From Cryptomeria japonica (Eukaryota > Streptophyta > Pinopsida > Cupressales > Cupressaceae): a DNA stretch of 64,000 bases. Under the pieces are notes generated by a model. That model was not told the origin of the DNA and ran no database searches. It saw only the letters and a list, made by a program, of their open reading frames with translations. This document shows positions 21,335 to 31,301 of this stretch, one piece after another. The stretch covers positions 828,370,897-828,434,896 of the forward strand of contig NC_081411.1 in the NCBI RefSeq assembly GCF_030272615.1, in the 5' to 3' direction. Made by a program: the position numbers and the translations under genes. Every line of letters starts with the position of its first letter. The first letter of the stretch is position 1.

Positions 21335-24300
21335 CCCTTTGATAGCTTTACTGTCCACATACTCAATGTCAAATTCACTTAGAATCATTACCCATTTGGC
21401 CAAGCGACCTGTCAATGCTGCTTTGCTGAGTAAATACTTGAGTGGATCAATCTTTGCGATGAGTTGTACCTTGTGTGTCAATAGATAGTGTCGCAATTTA
21501 GTGGCTTCTAAGATTACTGCTAGGCAAGCTCGCTCAATAGGTGTGTAATTGAGTTCATAGCCAACCAGTGTGCGAGAGATGTAGTAAATAGCACACTCTT
21601 TGCCTTCTGCATTATGTTGTGCCAATAATACACCTAGTGTTGTACTTGTCACTGAGATATAAAGTAACAACGGTCTACTTGGATCTAGTGGCATCAACAA
21701 TGGTGGATTCATGAGATAGTCTTTAAGCATCTGAAATGCTTGTTGGCATCTGGCATCCCACTGAAAGCGGATGTTCTTGTGTAGCAAGTGTGTGAATGGG
21801 TGACACTTATCAGCCAATTGTGCAATGAATCTTCGGATGGATTGAAGCTGCCCTTGTAATGTCCTTAGCTGACTGATATTCTTTGGAGGTGGCATGTCCA
21901 TTATTGCCTTAACCTTTGCTGGATCGACCTCAATGCCTTTGCTTAAGACAATGTATCCTAGAAGCTTCCCGGAGGTCACTCCAAAGACACATTTCTTTGG
22001 GTTGAGTCGAACATGATATTGTTCCAGTCTATCAAAGATTTGATCTAAGATGTGGAGATGCCCATCTCTAGTAAGTGATTTTTCTAGTAAGTCATCCACA
22101 TAATGTTCCATCATAGTATGCATCATGTCATGGAAGATGGTGGTCATTGCTCTTTGATAGGTCGCTCCTGCATTCTTTAGACCAAAAGGCATTACATTCC
22201 AGCAGTATGTGCCCCATGGACATGTGAAGGCTGTCTTATGTTGATCTTCGGGTGCGATCTTTATCTGATTGTAGCCGGAAAAGCCATCCATGAGTGAAAG
22301 CATTGCATGTGCTGCTGTTAGATCCACTATGATGTCGATATTTGGTAGGGGAAAGTCATCCTTAGGACATGCCTTATTTAGATCTCTGAAGTCAGTACAA
22401 ATGCGGATGCCCCCTTTTGGTTTGCCGACAGGCACAATGTTGGAGATCCATTCTGCATAATCAATTGGCCTAATGAAGCCAACATCTAGGAGTTTCTTGA
22501 GTTCTGTTTTGACTAGCACTGCAATCTGGGGATGCATCTTATGAAGCTTCTGCTTGAGAGGTTTGGCTCCTTCTGCTACGGTGAGGTGATGCATGACTAA
22601 ATCAAGATCAAGCCCAGGCATGTCTGCATATGACCATGCAAAGTTGATCTGACGCTTCTGGAAGAACTCTATAAATTTAGGTTGTTCCTCTGGAGTGAGA
22701 AGAGATGCCAGATGTATGATATGAGGATTTTCAGGAGTCCCCACATTGTATTCTTTGGTTTCCTCAATGAGAATCGTTGATCGTTCCTGTTGTGCATTAG
22801 CAGGGAGAATGTCAAACCCTTCATCCTCAGGTGCCTCAAAGAGGTTTTCACTGTTGGATACGCTCTTTCTTTTTACTTTTGTGGGATCAAACAGTGCCAC
22901 AGTGTGGTTTTCACTGGAAGATCCATGTTTCATTGTTATATTTTTGCAGCTGAAAGGTTTGGCATCCGCCCCAAAGTATGCTGCGCTATTAAGTTCAATG
23001 GCGAATCCAGCTTTGTGATCCCCGCTTGGTAGATTATCCCATAATTCCAAAAATTCAATGATAGCCTCATCGTTTTGGAAGAGGTCAAGACATGGAGGAT
23101 TTGATTGGTTCCATTCGATGAGTTCAGGGTGGATAATGGGCATTACTTCATCGATTAGGTTAAGTGCATTGGACATATCAGTGAGGGTCAAGACAGTGTG
23201 GTGAAGGTCGTTGATGGTACTTTCCCTGTCAGAATCAGGTGTAGGATGAGACGTAGGGTCTGTGGAAGATGTTTCCAGCTCAGGAACCCAAGTGGTCTTT
23301 ATCTGTGCTTCTCCGTAAACAGGGATGTCTTTGCGTGGTGGAGGTGGTGATGTGTCTTCCTCATTTGAAGTATTAAGCTGTACAGAATCAAATTCCCACT
23401 CATGTGAGTCGGTCTCTGAATCACTTTCCAGCATCCGATTGCTATACCATACTGGGATGTCTTTAGAATTAAACACGGCAGGTGTGATTGGTTGATGTAC
23501 CTTTGTAGTGATCGGTGCTACAGGAAGTTTGATGGGGATAAAAGAATCTGGCACAGGAAGTATCGGCAGTGTTGACTCAGTGGCTTCTGCAGGAACTGCT
23601 GGTACCATAGATGCTGCTGCGGATTCTGATACAGTTGTTGCTGCTAATGGTACTATGGATGTAATGGCTGTTGCGAATGGGATTACTGGCTTGATTGGTG
23701 GGATGATTGGTATTGTAGATGGTGGAGTTGTGAGCCTCGATGGGGCAGTGGGGATAGTGCTTGATGGTGCTTTGATTATGAAAGGTGTCCTCTTTGCAGT
23801 AGGTGGGCAAAATGGTTTGCTGGGTTTTCCTTTGAATCTGAGTTTAGGAAGGATCTCTTTTTCAAAGCCAAGGCCTGTATTACCTTTGGGCTTGAATTCT
23901 GGTAGCAGAGGTTCGTGTCGTCCTTGTTTGCAGTATCCCAAAGCACTCTGACCATCATATCCCATTCTTTGCATAATGAGAAGGCCTTTGCCATACTGAT
24001 CTGTAGGAAGTGTAACTCGTGGTATGTCAGTGGTGATGGGATCTTTATAGATCCATTCTGCCAGGTCCTCATCTTGTGTTTCTTCCTCTTGACTCTTTCC
24101 AAGAACGAAAGGTGTCAAAGCACATGCTGGTATGTTTAGTGGTTGCTGGAGTAACTGCTGTGGTTTACCATGAGTTCTAGGAGAAGTGGGCATTTGTCCC
24201 ACACAAAAGAGTTGACTCAAGTTGTATTCCCCAGGACCTTCCTCTGCGATCTTCATCTTAAGCTTTTCTTGCTTCGGTATAGTGGTGTTTGAACTGGCAA

Positions 24301-26284
24301 GAGAGGTGGGATTTATATATGATGTGGAGGAAATGGCTTCTCTATTATTAGGAACGGTAATCTCTGGTTGATGGCTGATATTATGGCAAAATGCAAAGGG
24401 ATTTGCATCGCCCAGGATTGTGATCTCTACACCGTTATGTGGGAACTTGATACATTGATGGTAGGTAGATGGAATAGCTTGCATGGCATGTATCCAAGGT
24501 CTCCCTAATAATAGATTATACGGCAGAGGAAGGTCCAGAACCTGACAAATTATGTGCTTTACCACAGGATCGACTCGGATTGGTAGTACCACAGCTCCTT
24601 TGGATGAACGCTCTGCATCATCATAGGCTTTGATGGTGATCTTCTTGCGAGGATCCACTGATTCTATTGCATATCCCAATGCTGTGACCAACTGTAGTGT
24701 GCAAATGTTTAGGCCTGCTCCATTATCGATCAAGACTCGCTTGATCCTGTGTTGGTTGATAAAGCCTTCAATGTGTAGCGAAGCATTATGAGGTTGTTGG
24801 AAAGAAGAGTTGTCACTTTCGGAAAAAGTGAGACAAGGTGATGACTTTAGATTTCCAACCATGGCTTGAAATTGGTCCGTATTCAGGTTTGCAGGGACTG
24901 ACGCCTCTTGGAGTGCTTGATCCAAGATTGTTTTATGAGATGGCGATAGGCGCAAAAGCTCCAAAATGGATATAAGTGCAGGGGTTTTGTCTAATTGTTC
25001 CACAAGATTGTATTGCTTTGGGATGGAGGTGGTGCCTTGTGGAGCTGCCTTTATGGTGACCTTTCCACGACATGTAACAACATTGCAATTTGAGGTGGGA
25101 TTTTTGAAGGTGATAGTTGCAATTTGTTCACTGGCATCATACAGGTGATTTACAGTGTAGTTATACGCAGCCTGCGTATAATCAGTGGTATCAGTGCCTC
25201 GTCTGGAAGTGGAAGGATCCCTTTGATCTTGTGATGGAAGTGGATTTTTGAACATCAGATGATCATTATTGGTTGTTTTTGGGTCATGTCCTTCAATTTC
25301 AATTTCTCCTCGATCAATAAGATCCTGAATGAGATCTTTCAATCGGTGACAATTACTTGTCTTGTGTCCTCTTCCTTGATGGAATTCACAGTGTTCAGTA
25401 TCTCTCCACCATGCTGGTTTGACTTGAGGCTCATAGTTTGATAGCTTAGGTAGAGTGACCAAATTTTGAGAGAGGAGTTGTCGCAACACTGTTTCAATGG
25501 GTTCCCCTAAGGGAGTGTATGTTTGTTTTTGTTTTTGCTGACGAGGTCTTGGTTCATCATGAGACGTGATGCGACCTTGATTGGAAGGAACATTTGTGTT
25601 ATTCTGAGGTGGAGAATTTTGTCCTGCAAATCGAACCACAGCTTGTGCATTTTGGATAGTTCGAGCATCCACAACCCCATCGTTGACGATATTCTTATTC
25701 TTGTTCCAGAAGTTTGGTTTATCACTATTGAAGCGCGGGCGAGGACCATCTTTTGGTTCATTAAAGATTTTGATGAGTCCTTTCTTGATGAGTGCCCTTT
25801 CACATTTTAAACCCTTGGTGATCATATCGTTAAAAGAGTCTGTGTCTTTGACATCCAAGTGAAATTCCATTTCTTCGTTTAAGTTGGAAATGAAAATTTC
25901 CACTAGTTCTCGTTCAGGTAACTGAAGAGAACATCTGCTAGACATTTGGCGCCATCGTTGCAGGAATACTGAGAATAGTTCACCTGGTTTTTGTTTGGTG
26001 TTGCACAGATCAGCCATGGTGATGTCGCGTTCAATATTATAAGAGTAATGAGATAGGAACTTCTGGATGAGTTCCTCAAATGTTCTAATGCCACCTGGTA
26101 GTCGGGAAAACCATGACGTGGTTGTTCCTCCCAAACTTTGGGGAAAAAGGCGCATTAGGTATGTGTCTTCATATGCCACTTCAAGACAAGCAGAATGAAA
26201 TTCTCGGACATGATCACGGGGATCCCCCTTTCCTCTATATTTTTCAAATTTGGGTGTTTTGAATCCTCGTGGAAAGGGTGGCAT
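21332..26284 (-). CDS. G2 Gag-Pol polyprotein: Gag, protease, G-patch, RT, RNase H
   Basis: A 1650-residue open frame. Approximate residues: Gag capsid 1-180 (FPQSLGGTTTSWFSRLPG, IFISNLNEEMEFHL); gag finger near 295-312 (CEFHQGRGHKTSNCHRLKD); aspartic protease about 480-640 (active site LIDNGAGLN near 517, LLGRPW near 594); G-patch-like segment 763-808 (GKGLLIMQRMGYDGQSALGY ... GNTGLGF); Pro/Ala/Thr-rich linker about 815-935; RT about 1215-1420 (WISNIVPVGKPKGG, FRDLNKACPKDDFPLPN, catalytic YVDDLL near 1395); RNase H about 1535-1645 (YISRTLVGYELNYTPIE). The true start lies upstream at 26778 in another frame because of a small indel. The residue before YVDD is His where the sister copy has Asp, and LLEKSL replaces LLAKSL. 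It stops at a TAG around 21332 where the sister copy has CAG. Confidence 0.95.
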   Translation of the reverse strand: MPPFPRGFKTPKFEKYRGKGDPRDHVREFHSACLEVAYEDTYLMRLFPQSLGGTTTSWFSRLPGGIRTFEELIQKFLSHYSYNIERDITMADLCNTKQKPGELFSVFLQRWRQMSSRCSLQLPERELVEIFISNLNEEMEFHLDVKDTDSFNDMITKGLKCERALIKKGLIKIFNEPKDGPRPRFNSDKPNFWNKNKNIVNDGVVDARTIQNAQAVVRFAGQNSPPQNNTNVPSNQGRITSHDEPRPRQQKQKQTYTPLGEPIETVLRQLLSQNLVTLPKLSNYEPQVKPAWWRDTEHCEFHQGRGHKTSNCHRLKDLIQDLIDRGEIEIEGHDPKTTNNDHLMFKNPLPSQDQRDPSTSRRGTDTTDYTQAAYNYTVNHLYDASEQIATITFKNPTSNCNVVTCRGKVTIKAAPQGTTSIPKQYNLVEQLDKTPALISILELLRLSPSHKTILDQALQEASVPANLNTDQFQAMVGNLKSSPCLTFSESDNSSFQQPHNASLHIEGFINQHRIKRVLIDNGAGLNICTLQLVTALGYAIESVDPRKKITIKAYDDAERSSKGAVVLPIRVDPVVKHIICQVLDLPLPYNLLLGRPWIHAMQAIPSTYHQCIKFPHNGVEITILGDANPFAFCHNISHQPEITVPNNREAISSTSYINPTSLASSNTTIPKQEKLKMKIAEEGPGEYNLSQLFCVGQMPTSPRTHGKPQQLLQQPLNIPACALTPFVLGKSQEEETQDEDLAEWIYKDPITTDIPRVTLPTDQYGKGLLIMQRMGYDGQSALGYCKQGRHEPLLPEFKPKGNTGLGFEKEILPKLRFKGKPSKPFCPPTAKRTPFIIKAPSSTIPTAPSRLTTPPSTIPIIPPIKPVIPFATAITSIVPLAATTVSESAAASMVPAVPAEATESTLPILPVPDSFIPIKLPVAPITTKVHQPITPAVFNSKDIPVWYSNRMLESDSETDSHEWEFDSVQLNTSNEEDTSPPPPRKDIPVYGEAQIKTTWVPELETSSTDPTSHPTPDSDRESTINDLHHTVLTLTDMSNALNLIDEVMPIIHPELIEWNQSNPPCLDLFQNDEAIIEFLELWDNLPSGDHKAGFAIELNSAAYFGADAKPFSCKNITMKHGSSSENHTVALFDPTKVKRKSVSNSENLFEAPEDEGFDILPANAQQERSTILIEETKEYNVGTPENPHIIHLASLLTPEEQPKFIEFFQKRQINFAWSYADMPGLDLDLVMHHLTVAEGAKPLKQKLHKMHPQIAVLVKTELKKLLDVGFIRPIDYAEWISNIVPVGKPKGGIRICTDFRDLNKACPKDDFPLPNIDIIVDLTAAHAMLSLMDGFSGYNQIKIAPEDQHKTAFTCPWGTYCWNVMPFGLKNAGATYQRAMTTIFHDMMHTMMEHYVDDLLEKSLTRDGHLHILDQIFDRLEQYHVRLNPKKCVFGVTSGKLLGYIVLSKGIEVDPAKVKAIMDMPPPKNISQLRTLQGQLQSIRRFIAQLADKCHPFTHLLHKNIRFQWDARCQQAFQMLKDYLMNPPLLMPLDPSRPLLLYISVTSTTLGVLLAQHNAEGKECAIYYISRTLVGYELNYTPIERACLAVILEATKLRHYLLTHKVQLIAKIDPLKYLLSKAALTGRLAKWVMILSEFDIEYVDSKAIKG

Positions 26285-26778
26285 ATAAAGATTCCATCAA
26301 ACAGATAGGGACAGATGTCGTTAAGTGAGAATTGATTGGTCTTAACACTACTATGAAGTTGTTGGGCGAGATTCTCGACTTGTTGCCGCAACATCTCCAT
26401 TTCATTTGGAGGAGGAGGTGGTGGGTTACCTCGAGGAATGTTATATCTGATGTGATCTCTACCTCTTTCCTCCTCATGGCGACTTTGTCTTTTTGATGCT
26501 TGTCTTAATTGGGCAAGATCAAAGTCAAAGGGGAGTTTGGCTCCTTCTTGAGCGAGTTTTAAGAAGTGAGCATCCGCATTACTCCTGAGTATTTCGTCAA
26601 ACAGTCTGTTAAAGAGAGGGTTATGCTGGGCCCTCTCTATTGTTGCAGGAGTGGGAGTATTTGGGTTTTCGTCATTCATATTTCCTCCAAGTGCCTCTTG
26701 AAATTCATTGAGATTTTCGTCTTCTTCTTCCTCAATTTCTATTTCTCGTTGCCTTGACCGTGATCGGGTTTGAGCCAT
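26285..26778 (-). pseudogene. G2 Gag N-terminal part (frameshifted)
   Basis: The gag start is the ATG at 26778 (AAAATGGCT context, MAQTRSRSRQREIEI), co-linear with G1 gag at 12777 (MVRTRYQSQRQ). The segment has an acidic stretch (EIEEEEDENLNEF), a conserved NPLFNRLFDEIL and EGAKLPFDFD block, a run of six prolines, and ends near CPYLFDG. There the frame is lost: a 1-2 nt indel at about 26290-26297 moves the reading into the frame of the long downstream ORF. Without that indel this would continue into MPPFPRGFK. Everything before the indel is open. Confidence 0.88.
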
Positions 26779-27227
26779 TTTGTTTGCAAGTTTTGTGTGA
26801 AGTTGATTGAAGATGATGATGAGTTGTCGATGAAATGAAAGATTGATGGTTGGTGATTTGTGTTGTATGGGGATCTCTAGCACTTTAAGGTAGATGTAAC
26901 CGAAATTCCTTCTTTGAATTGCTTGTTTGTTTTGAGGAGTTTGGATGTGATAAGGTGTAGAGAAATTTGAGATGTGTTACAGATTTTGACTACCTAGTAA
27001 TGAGAGGATTCACTCATGAACTAGTTTTAACCTGCGTAGATGTGTCTTTTAGGATAAGCTTATCCTAGATGTAGAAACAATCTAAAAAGTGATGTGATGT
27101 GTTTGATTTCAAGCAATATCTAAAAGAGAACTTGGGACAAGAACATCTTAATGTTTTGAGAGTTGGGACAGATTGATGATGAAGTGATGATGTATGAGTG
27201 AGATGATGGATGAAAATGTTTTCAACT
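26779..27227 (-). other. G2 leader between ORF1 and gag
   Basis: About 450 bp of non-coding leader with no repeat or gene that I can support. Confidence 0.6.
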
Positions 27228-27611
27228 TCAATAAAAACTTTGTGTTACAAATGGGACAAACTCTATCTCTTCCCTTTCAGGCGTTGGTGGCACTTCTCGA
27301 GCTGTGTTGTAGGTGATACAGATGTTTGGGAAGAAGTTGGGATTAATCTTTCCTCCTTGATTTTTGTGATAACTCAGAGCTCTATATTGCATAAAAGCTC
27401 TACGATTCAATGATTCTGAATCAAACTCGTTTGTTTTACCTTGAAGGTATAGACGCATGCGATGTAGAAAGAATCTATGGGAGACAAAGATTTGTCGATT
27501 GATATAGAAGAATTTCCTCCTTTTGATTAAAGCCTTTGAGCTCAATGGTCTCCTTTTCAAGTTGATATTCTGATGACACTTCTTCTTTCTCAAGATGTGA
27601 AGAATGGTCAT
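27228..27611 (-). CDS. G2 pre-gag ORF (ORF1)
   Basis: An open frame of 127 codons from the ATG at 27611 (MTILHILRKKKCHQ). The frame stays open a further 47 codons upstream to about 27752 (FVFLSKKN), where it still matches G1, but without an ATG. The product is basic, with KKxxxQ, KRRKFFYINRQ and FFLHRMRLYLQGKTNEFDSESL. It matches the G1 ORF at 11577-11990 over most of its length. No known domain recognised. It sits about 450 bp upstream of gag on the same strand, the place where Ogre-type Tat elements have an extra ORF. Function unknown; it could also be a remnant of a captured sequence. Confidence 0.6.
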   Translation of the reverse strand: MTILHILRKKKCHQNINLKRRPLSSKALIKRRKFFYINRQIFVSHRFFLHRMRLYLQGKTNEFDSESLNRRAFMQYRALSYHKNQGGKINPNFFPNICITYNTAREVPPTPEREEIEFVPFVTQSFY

Positions 27612-29472
27612 AAAAGTTGTGACTCTGTGTTGTTTGCACTTTGTTTTTGGTATTTTTGGTTGTGTTGACAGATGTTGGATGAATACTTTGTTTTTGGGAT
27701 TGATTTTCTGATTTTTCTTTGACAAGAAAACAAAGCAAGCACCCAAACACAAAATTGTAGCCTCAAAGGCACAAATGAGTATGGGTCTAGATCAACCCAA
27801 TCCTTGGACTTGTTTTTGACCCTTCCTTTAGATTTATTTTAAGGTGTATTTCCAAAGCCTGAAGTCAGCTCAATTTGCACTAGGTTTGTAAAACGAACAC
27901 ACTTCAAACACTTTTTATCCCTAAGGTCAAATGGCCAGTTCTGATAAATTTAGCCCACATCTTGATATTTCTTCAACTTTGGTACTACATACCTTATGAA
28001 TCCCGCTGTGGCAGGTAAGGATGTGATATACTAAGTCTTGCACGAGCATAACAAATAGATGATCCCTATGATGGGGGAGTCACCACTTTTATCAAGCCAC
28101 AAGTGACTTTTCAAAAAGCTATGTTTCTACTTAAGGAAATATGTATGGTGAGTATCTTGGGAGCAAAACCATCTATGCTCTTGCACTAAATTATATCTCA
28201 AATATCTTCAATCAATAGAACAGGTGGGCTACTATTTCAAGGTGTTTAGTCATGTTCGATGTTTTTGGACATAAGTTCATTCTGCAGTGACTCACTTAAG
28301 AGCCTTGTAACTGGTGGTGGGGCCCATTTGTCCTTTTGGCCAGTTACACTGTAGGAACAGCTATACCCAAAGCTATAGCTTTCGCTCTCACCTGATTTCT
28401 ATAGCGGCTCGAAGAATTTACCGCTCGAGGTCGTTCCCAAGAGTATCGATCCCTTGGCAGGCCTCTCTTAAAAAGATAAAATTTTGAGTGTTACTAACAC
28501 TTTTCTCTTGCACCTAGGACCACGAAAGCCAAGGGAGAGGATAGTGTGTGTTAGAAGTAGGACCACTCGACCAACTCTTTGCACAAGTGTGCCAAGCACG
28601 AAAAACACTTGTTCTTTTTAATCTATCATTGCAATGTGATCTAACTATTTGGAGATGTTGCTCCAACAATCATGGTGTTCTTTTTAATTTTCAAAGGCAA
28701 TTGTTTGAGTAAACTAGAATTTGAAAATCCTGGTCAACTTAATGAAAAACACGTTTGCATGAAGTAAAATTGCTTTAAAAATGAGACAAGTTGATTGTGA
28801 ATTTTATTTGCACCAAAAATGAAAGTGTGGATCGTGAGTTTTATCTTGATGCAAGAAATAAAATTTGCCTTGTTGATTTTAAACACCAAAACGAAGTTTG
28901 TTTCCTAACTTGCAAAAAAATAAAGTTGTTTTTGTATAAGTTTGTGGTTCTTTTAAACTTGGAACAATGAAATTCTTTTTAAGAGCCCCAAACAAATGTG
29001 TGATTCTTTTTTAAAAGCCCAAATTTGAAATGTGAAGTTAATTTTAAACCAAAATAAAAAGTGAATTCATTTTTAAAACCAACTTCAAAAACAAGTTAGT
29101 AAAAAATATAAATCTACTTTTTAATCTAATTTAAATCTGCACAAAAGAGAAAAATAGTTAGTAAAATCCGCCTATTTGGTGGGCTTCTACAAGCCTAATT
29201 TTTTTCTTTTTTTTTTTTGGTTTTTTTTTTTTTTGTACAACGTTTTGTTACAATAGCGCTAGTCTGCGTTTGAATAGAGGCACTATTTAACACAAACGCA
29301 CTAAAAGAAAGGGAAAGACAGAGAAGGAAAAAGCACTGAAACAGGGTGAATAGCGCCAAAATAATGTCAAATGCACCAAAACAGTGTCAAAAGCGCAACC
29401 TGTGTGACATTTTCAACATTCAAACATGTTATTGGTTAAAAAAAAAAAAAAAAGTTGATCTTTTTGGTGTTT
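27612..29472 (-). other. G2 5' leader
   Basis: About 1.86 kb between the primer site and ORF1 with long T/A runs (poly-T near 29200-29235 on the plus strand) and dispersed GTTCTTTTTAA motifs, the complement of the motif array in the G1 leader. No gene supported. Confidence 0.65.
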
Positions 29473-29493
29473 GGATTCACGTCGGGTTCACCA
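29473..29493 (-). other. G2 primer-binding site
   Basis: On the minus strand TGGTGAACCCGACGTGAATC begins 2 bp after the LTR end. It is closely similar to the G1 site. The cognate tRNA was not identified. Confidence 0.8.
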
Positions 29494-29495
29494 AA

Positions 29496-31301
29496 TGATG
29501 CTCTGCAAAAAGGATTAGAAAATCTGTTTGATGACAACACACACAAGAGCACAAAAAACAAACGTTAGTGTTAGCAACAAAAGATTATCCTAAACAGGCA
29601 TATCAAGAGAGATATTAAGCATGAAATAGAAAGCAGAATAAAATAGCTAATCAAGATGCTCATAGTTGCTCCTCCCTTGTTCCTCTCCTCTCCAAGTCCC
29701 AAATGAGTGTAGCTCTCAGCAGCTTTTTGCACTATGGATGCTTATGGAGGATTGAGATTTAATATTAAGCTTCAAATATGAAATGAAAAGCTAAATACTA
29801 TGTTATTGATGCAAAAATGATTGATTTTACCAAAAAGACAAGATTTTAGTTATGCTATCCTAAATGCTCTCTAAAAATGTCTATAGCCTAAATGCGTACA
29901 AGTTTTCAGGATCTGGATTATGAAGGAATGGGCTCTATTTATAGGAAAAATGGAGCAATGGATGGCCAGGATTGAAAGGTTTAATCAAGGGTCAAGCTTG
30001 AAAGTTGGGGATCCATGTGCACAATTTGCACCAATGAAATGGTGACGAGTGTCAACATAAGATTGGGTTGAGAGAAGAGGTTGGAGGCATTAAATGCCTG
30101 AGGAGACCTCATGGTTATCTAGAAGGTAAGGGTCAAGCCTAAATTAGGATTACCCACTGGATTAGGAGTTAATGCAAGGATAAACCTTTGTGCAAATGAT
30201 TAAGAGATAATCATGGTCAAAGCATTAAAGGCTTGATGAGACCCTTGGGTTGGGTAGAGGTTGAGTCAAAACAAATGTTTTAACCATGTGGGAGGGTTTG
30301 AGGTAACCATTAATGGTTATTGGAGACTTTGGGGATTAAGTGGTTGAAGGTTGAAAGCCTTCAATGGTTATCAAAGACTTTGAGCCATTTAGTGGTTGAA
30401 GGTTGGAAGCTTTCAAAGGTTATCCAAAACTTTGAGACATTTAGTGGTTGAAGGTTGAAAGCCTTTAATGGTTATCAAAGACTTTTAGGCTTTGAGAAGT
30501 GACTCCATTTTGCTTAGGAATGTGACAATAATTAAGGGATGGATTAAGTTAATTAGGAAGGGGTTAGAAGAATCTAGAAGGGGATTAGATTTTGCAAGTG
30601 GATTTGGTGGGTGAGGGAAAATAGGATTTTATTAAAATAAAAATTCATTTGTTTCAATAAATGTGTGCAAGTTGTATTTGGATAAATATTCAAATAAATA
30701 TTAATTTATTTAAATGAGAAAAAGGAAGATAAAGCATGAAAATGCTTGAAGACTTTGAGGGGAACCATTAAAGGCTTGAAGACTTTAAGGAAAACCATTA
30801 AAGTCTTAAGAAGACTATAGAAGGAAGCCATCAAGTTTGAAGACTTTAAAGCCATCAAGTTTGAATACTTTAAGGGAAACCATTAAAGGCTTCAAGTGGG
30901 TGAGGATAAATAGGATTTTAAATAAATAATTTATTTAAAATAGTTGTGCAACTTGCTTTTGTAGGAAAATACAAGTGGGTGGAGGATAAAGGTGATTTAA
31001 ATAAATGATTTATTTATTTAAATGTGAGAGGTGGGATTTTGGGGGATTTAAATAAATATTAATTTATTTAAATGTGAGAGAAGATTTAATTAAACAAATA
31101 TGATTTATTTATTTAATTAATGGTATGAATTTGGTTAAGTGAATTAAATCAAATAAATTGAATAATTTATTTAATTAATAGGAGAAGAGGGTTAAGATGA
31201 ATTAATTAAATATTAATTTAATTAATTATTAATTGATGGTTAAATAATCAAATAAATACTAAGTATTCATTTAATTAAGTGGACAGATTTATGTGACTAC
31301 A
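29496..31301 (-). repeat. G2 5' LTR, shared with the tandem unit
   Basis: 1806 bp, TGTAGTCACATA...GAGCATCA on the minus strand. It serves as 5' LTR of the complete unit (internal sequence below 29496) and as 3' LTR of the truncated unit (polypurine tract at 31302-31314 on its other side). Confidence 0.93.
29936..29943 (-). promoter_or_regulatory. TATA box, G2 shared LTR
   Basis: TATAAATA on the minus strand in the same context as the other LTRs. As this LTR precedes the complete internal region, it is the likely promoter for G2. Confidence 0.65.

Larger units (their letters stand above)
15157..31301 (-). mobile_element. G2: near-complete Ty3/gypsy (Tat-like) element
   Basis: A 16,145-bp element on the minus strand: 5' LTR 29496-31301, primer site, leader, pre-gag ORF, one long gag-pol frame, 2.5 kb of 3' non-coding DNA, polypurine tract and 3' LTR 15157-17012. 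The left flank is CCATC. The right side does not meet a flank: the 5' LTR is followed directly by the 3' end of a second unit (31302-36597), so the LTR is shared. I counted about 16 substitutions between the two LTRs plus one 50-bp unit difference, so this is a young insertion compared with G1. It lies antisense to its host G1. Confidence 0.92.

Noticed and set aside
23508-23951. 147-codon plus-strand open frame rich in Gly, Ala, Val and Asp
   Set aside because: It is the antisense shadow of the Pro/Ala-rich linker of G2 Pol.
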